DNA of 32,462 bases from Aurantimonas sp036252795 (GTDB lineage: Bacteria > Pseudomonadota > Alphaproteobacteria > Rhizobiales > Rhizobiaceae), in assembly GCA_036252795.1 (NCBI GenBank), contig DASYHY010000096.1, positions 1 through 32,462 of the forward strand, read 5' to 3'. Of the stretch, positions 31,579 through 32,462 are shown piece by piece. Made by a program: the position numbers and the translations under genes. Each line of letters starts with the position of its first letter. The first letter of the stretch is position 1. The notes below the pieces were generated by a model. The model was given only the letters and a program-made list of their open reading frames with translations. It was not told the origin of the DNA and searched no databases.

Positions 31579-32462
31579 ATGAAAAATCGAAGCGACGCCC
31601 TCCCTTCGATCAGCGAACGAATCGACGCGGTCACCGGCGGATTGCGGATGCGCCGGCTGCGCCAGGCGGACTGGACGCGCCGGCTGGTCCGCGAGACGGC
31701 GCTCGGCACCGACGACCTGATCTGGCCGATCTTCGTGCGCGAGGGCGACGGCGAGGCACAGAAGGTGCCGTCCATGCCCGGCGTCTCACGGATGTCGGTC
31801 GCGGACTGCGTCGAAGCCGCGCGACGGGCCCGCGATCTCGGTATCCCGGTCATCGCCCTGTTCCCCTACACCGATCCCGAAAAGCGCGACGAACATGGCT
31901 CGGAGGCGCTGAACGAGGGCAATCTCGTCTGCCGCGCCAGCCGCGCGATCAAGTCCGCCGTGCCGGAAGTCGGGATCCTCTGCGACGTGGCGCTCGATCC
32001 CTATACCAGCCACGGCCATGACGGCCTGATGCAGGGCGAGCGCATCCTCAATGACGAGAGCGTCGAGATGCTGTGCCGCCAGGCGATCGTGCAGGCGCAG
32101 TCCGGCTGCGACATTCTCGGGCCCTCCGACATGATGGACGGGCGCGTCGCGTGCATCAGGGGCGCTCTCGATTCCGCCGGTCTCCGGGACACGATGATCA
32201 TGGCCTACTCGGCCAAGTACGCCTCGGCCTTCTACGGTCCGTTCCGCGACGCCGTCGGCTCCGGCTCGATGCTGCGCGGCGACAAGCGCACCTACCAGAT
32301 GGACTACGGCAACTCCGAGGAGGCCTTGCGCGAGGCGGCACAGGACATCGCCGAAGGCGCCGACATGATCATGGTCAAGCCGGGCATGCCGTATCTCGAC
32401 ATCGTAAGCCGGCTCTCGCGGGAGATCGGCGTGCCGACCTTCGCCTACCAGACCTCCGGCGA
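31579..32462 (+). CDS. hemB: Delta-aminolevulinic acid dehydratase (porphobilinogen synthase), 3' end outside the window
   Basis: Second committed step of tetrapyrrole synthesis: joins two 5-aminolevulinate molecules to porphobilinogen. The first 294 codons are present and open to the right edge. Both active-site lysines are visible: Lys213 in SAKYASAFYGPFRD and Lys267 in MVKPGMPYLD. The metal loop reads DVALDPYTSHGHDG (136-149) with Asp/Ala in place of the cysteines of zinc-type enzymes, so it is the magnesium-type found in alphaproteobacteria and Pseudomonas. The ATG at 31579 has a GGGACGGA ribosome site. Near-complete: about 40-50 residues should be missing. Confidence 0.96.
   Translation, partial: MKNRSDALPSISERIDAVTGGLRMRRLRQADWTRRLVRETALGTDDLIWPIFVREGDGEAQKVPSMPGVSRMSVADCVEAARRARDLGIPVIALFPYTDPEKRDEHGSEALNEGNLVCRASRAIKSAVPEVGILCDVALDPYTSHGHDGLMQGERILNDESVEMLCRQAIVQAQSGCDILGPSDMMDGRVACIRGALDSAGLRDTMIMAYSAKYASAFYGPFRDAVGSGSMLRGDKRTYQMDYGNSEEALREAAQDIAEGADMIMVKPGMPYLDIVSRLSREIGVPTFAYQTSG

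Noticed and set aside
1..32462. CRISPR arrays, insertion sequences, integrases, toxin-antitoxin or phage defence genes
   Set aside because: I looked for regular direct repeats, transposase or recombinase motifs and small paired genes and saw none.

Overview
The window is 32.5 kb of GC-rich, densely packed alphaproteobacterial chromosome. Gene content and order (nrdR-ribD-ribE-ribH-nusB; yceD-plsX-fabH-ihfA-merR; ldtR next to a YkuD transpeptidase; heme A synthase; bc1 assembly chaperone; H+-pyrophosphatase) are typical of Hyphomicrobiales (Rhizobiales). A family such as Aurantimonadaceae is possible, but that placement is inference. No insertion sequence, CRISPR array, phage or plasmid gene was seen. 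Most of the window is conserved housekeeping; the accessory part is the surface-polysaccharide block at about 7.3-14 kb.

Layout. 1-5.8 kb: truncated glmU (minus), divergent from metK, then an agmatinase/ureohydrolase, a WbpE-like sugar aminotransferase and argC (all plus). 5.8-7.3 kb: heme A synthase (minus) and a small DUF2842 membrane protein (plus). 7.3-12.7 kb: a minus-strand polysaccharide set (degenerate BY-kinase-like protein, family 25 glycosyltransferase, O-antigen ligase/polymerase-like protein), divergent from a Wza-type export lipoprotein and a polyprenyl glycosylphosphotransferase. 12.6-14.1 kb: cysQ (minus), a decayed manC fragment and tRNA-Pro(GGG). 14.2-15.2 kb: galE. 15.2-19.5 kb: minus-strand run bc1 chaperone, yceD, plsX, fabH, ihfA, merR. 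19.7-22.4 kb: bamE/omlA (plus) convergent with hppA (minus) across a strong bidirectional hairpin. 22.5-28.5 kb: minus-strand glyA, then nrdR-ribD-ribE-ribH-nusB-MFS with mostly overlapping stop/start codons. 28.6-31.3 kb: L,D-transpeptidase, MarR-type LdtR and a DUF6163-like membrane protein (all minus). From 31.6 kb: hemB (plus), cut by the window edge.

How the genes work together. GlmU, GalE and the WbpE-like enzyme make or modify nucleotide sugars. The ExoY-like transferase loads the first sugar on undecaprenyl phosphate, the GT25 enzyme would extend or decorate, the Wzy/WaaL-like protein would polymerise or ligate, and the Wza-like lipoprotein belongs to the export channel. No Wzz-type copolymerase or intact BY-kinase is present; the only relative has lost its Walker motifs. 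PlsX and FabH start phospholipid and fatty-acid synthesis. The rib genes make riboflavin. Heme A synthase, HemB and the bc1 chaperone serve the respiratory chain.

The observations most worth a second look are the degenerate BY-kinase, the manC relic that stops 10 bp from the CCA end of tRNA-Pro, an MFS gene stop-start coupled to nusB where thiL might be expected, a perfect 10-bp inverted repeat between metK and the agmatinase, and a near-palindrome upstream of ldtR. I found no convincing wholly new multi-gene system.
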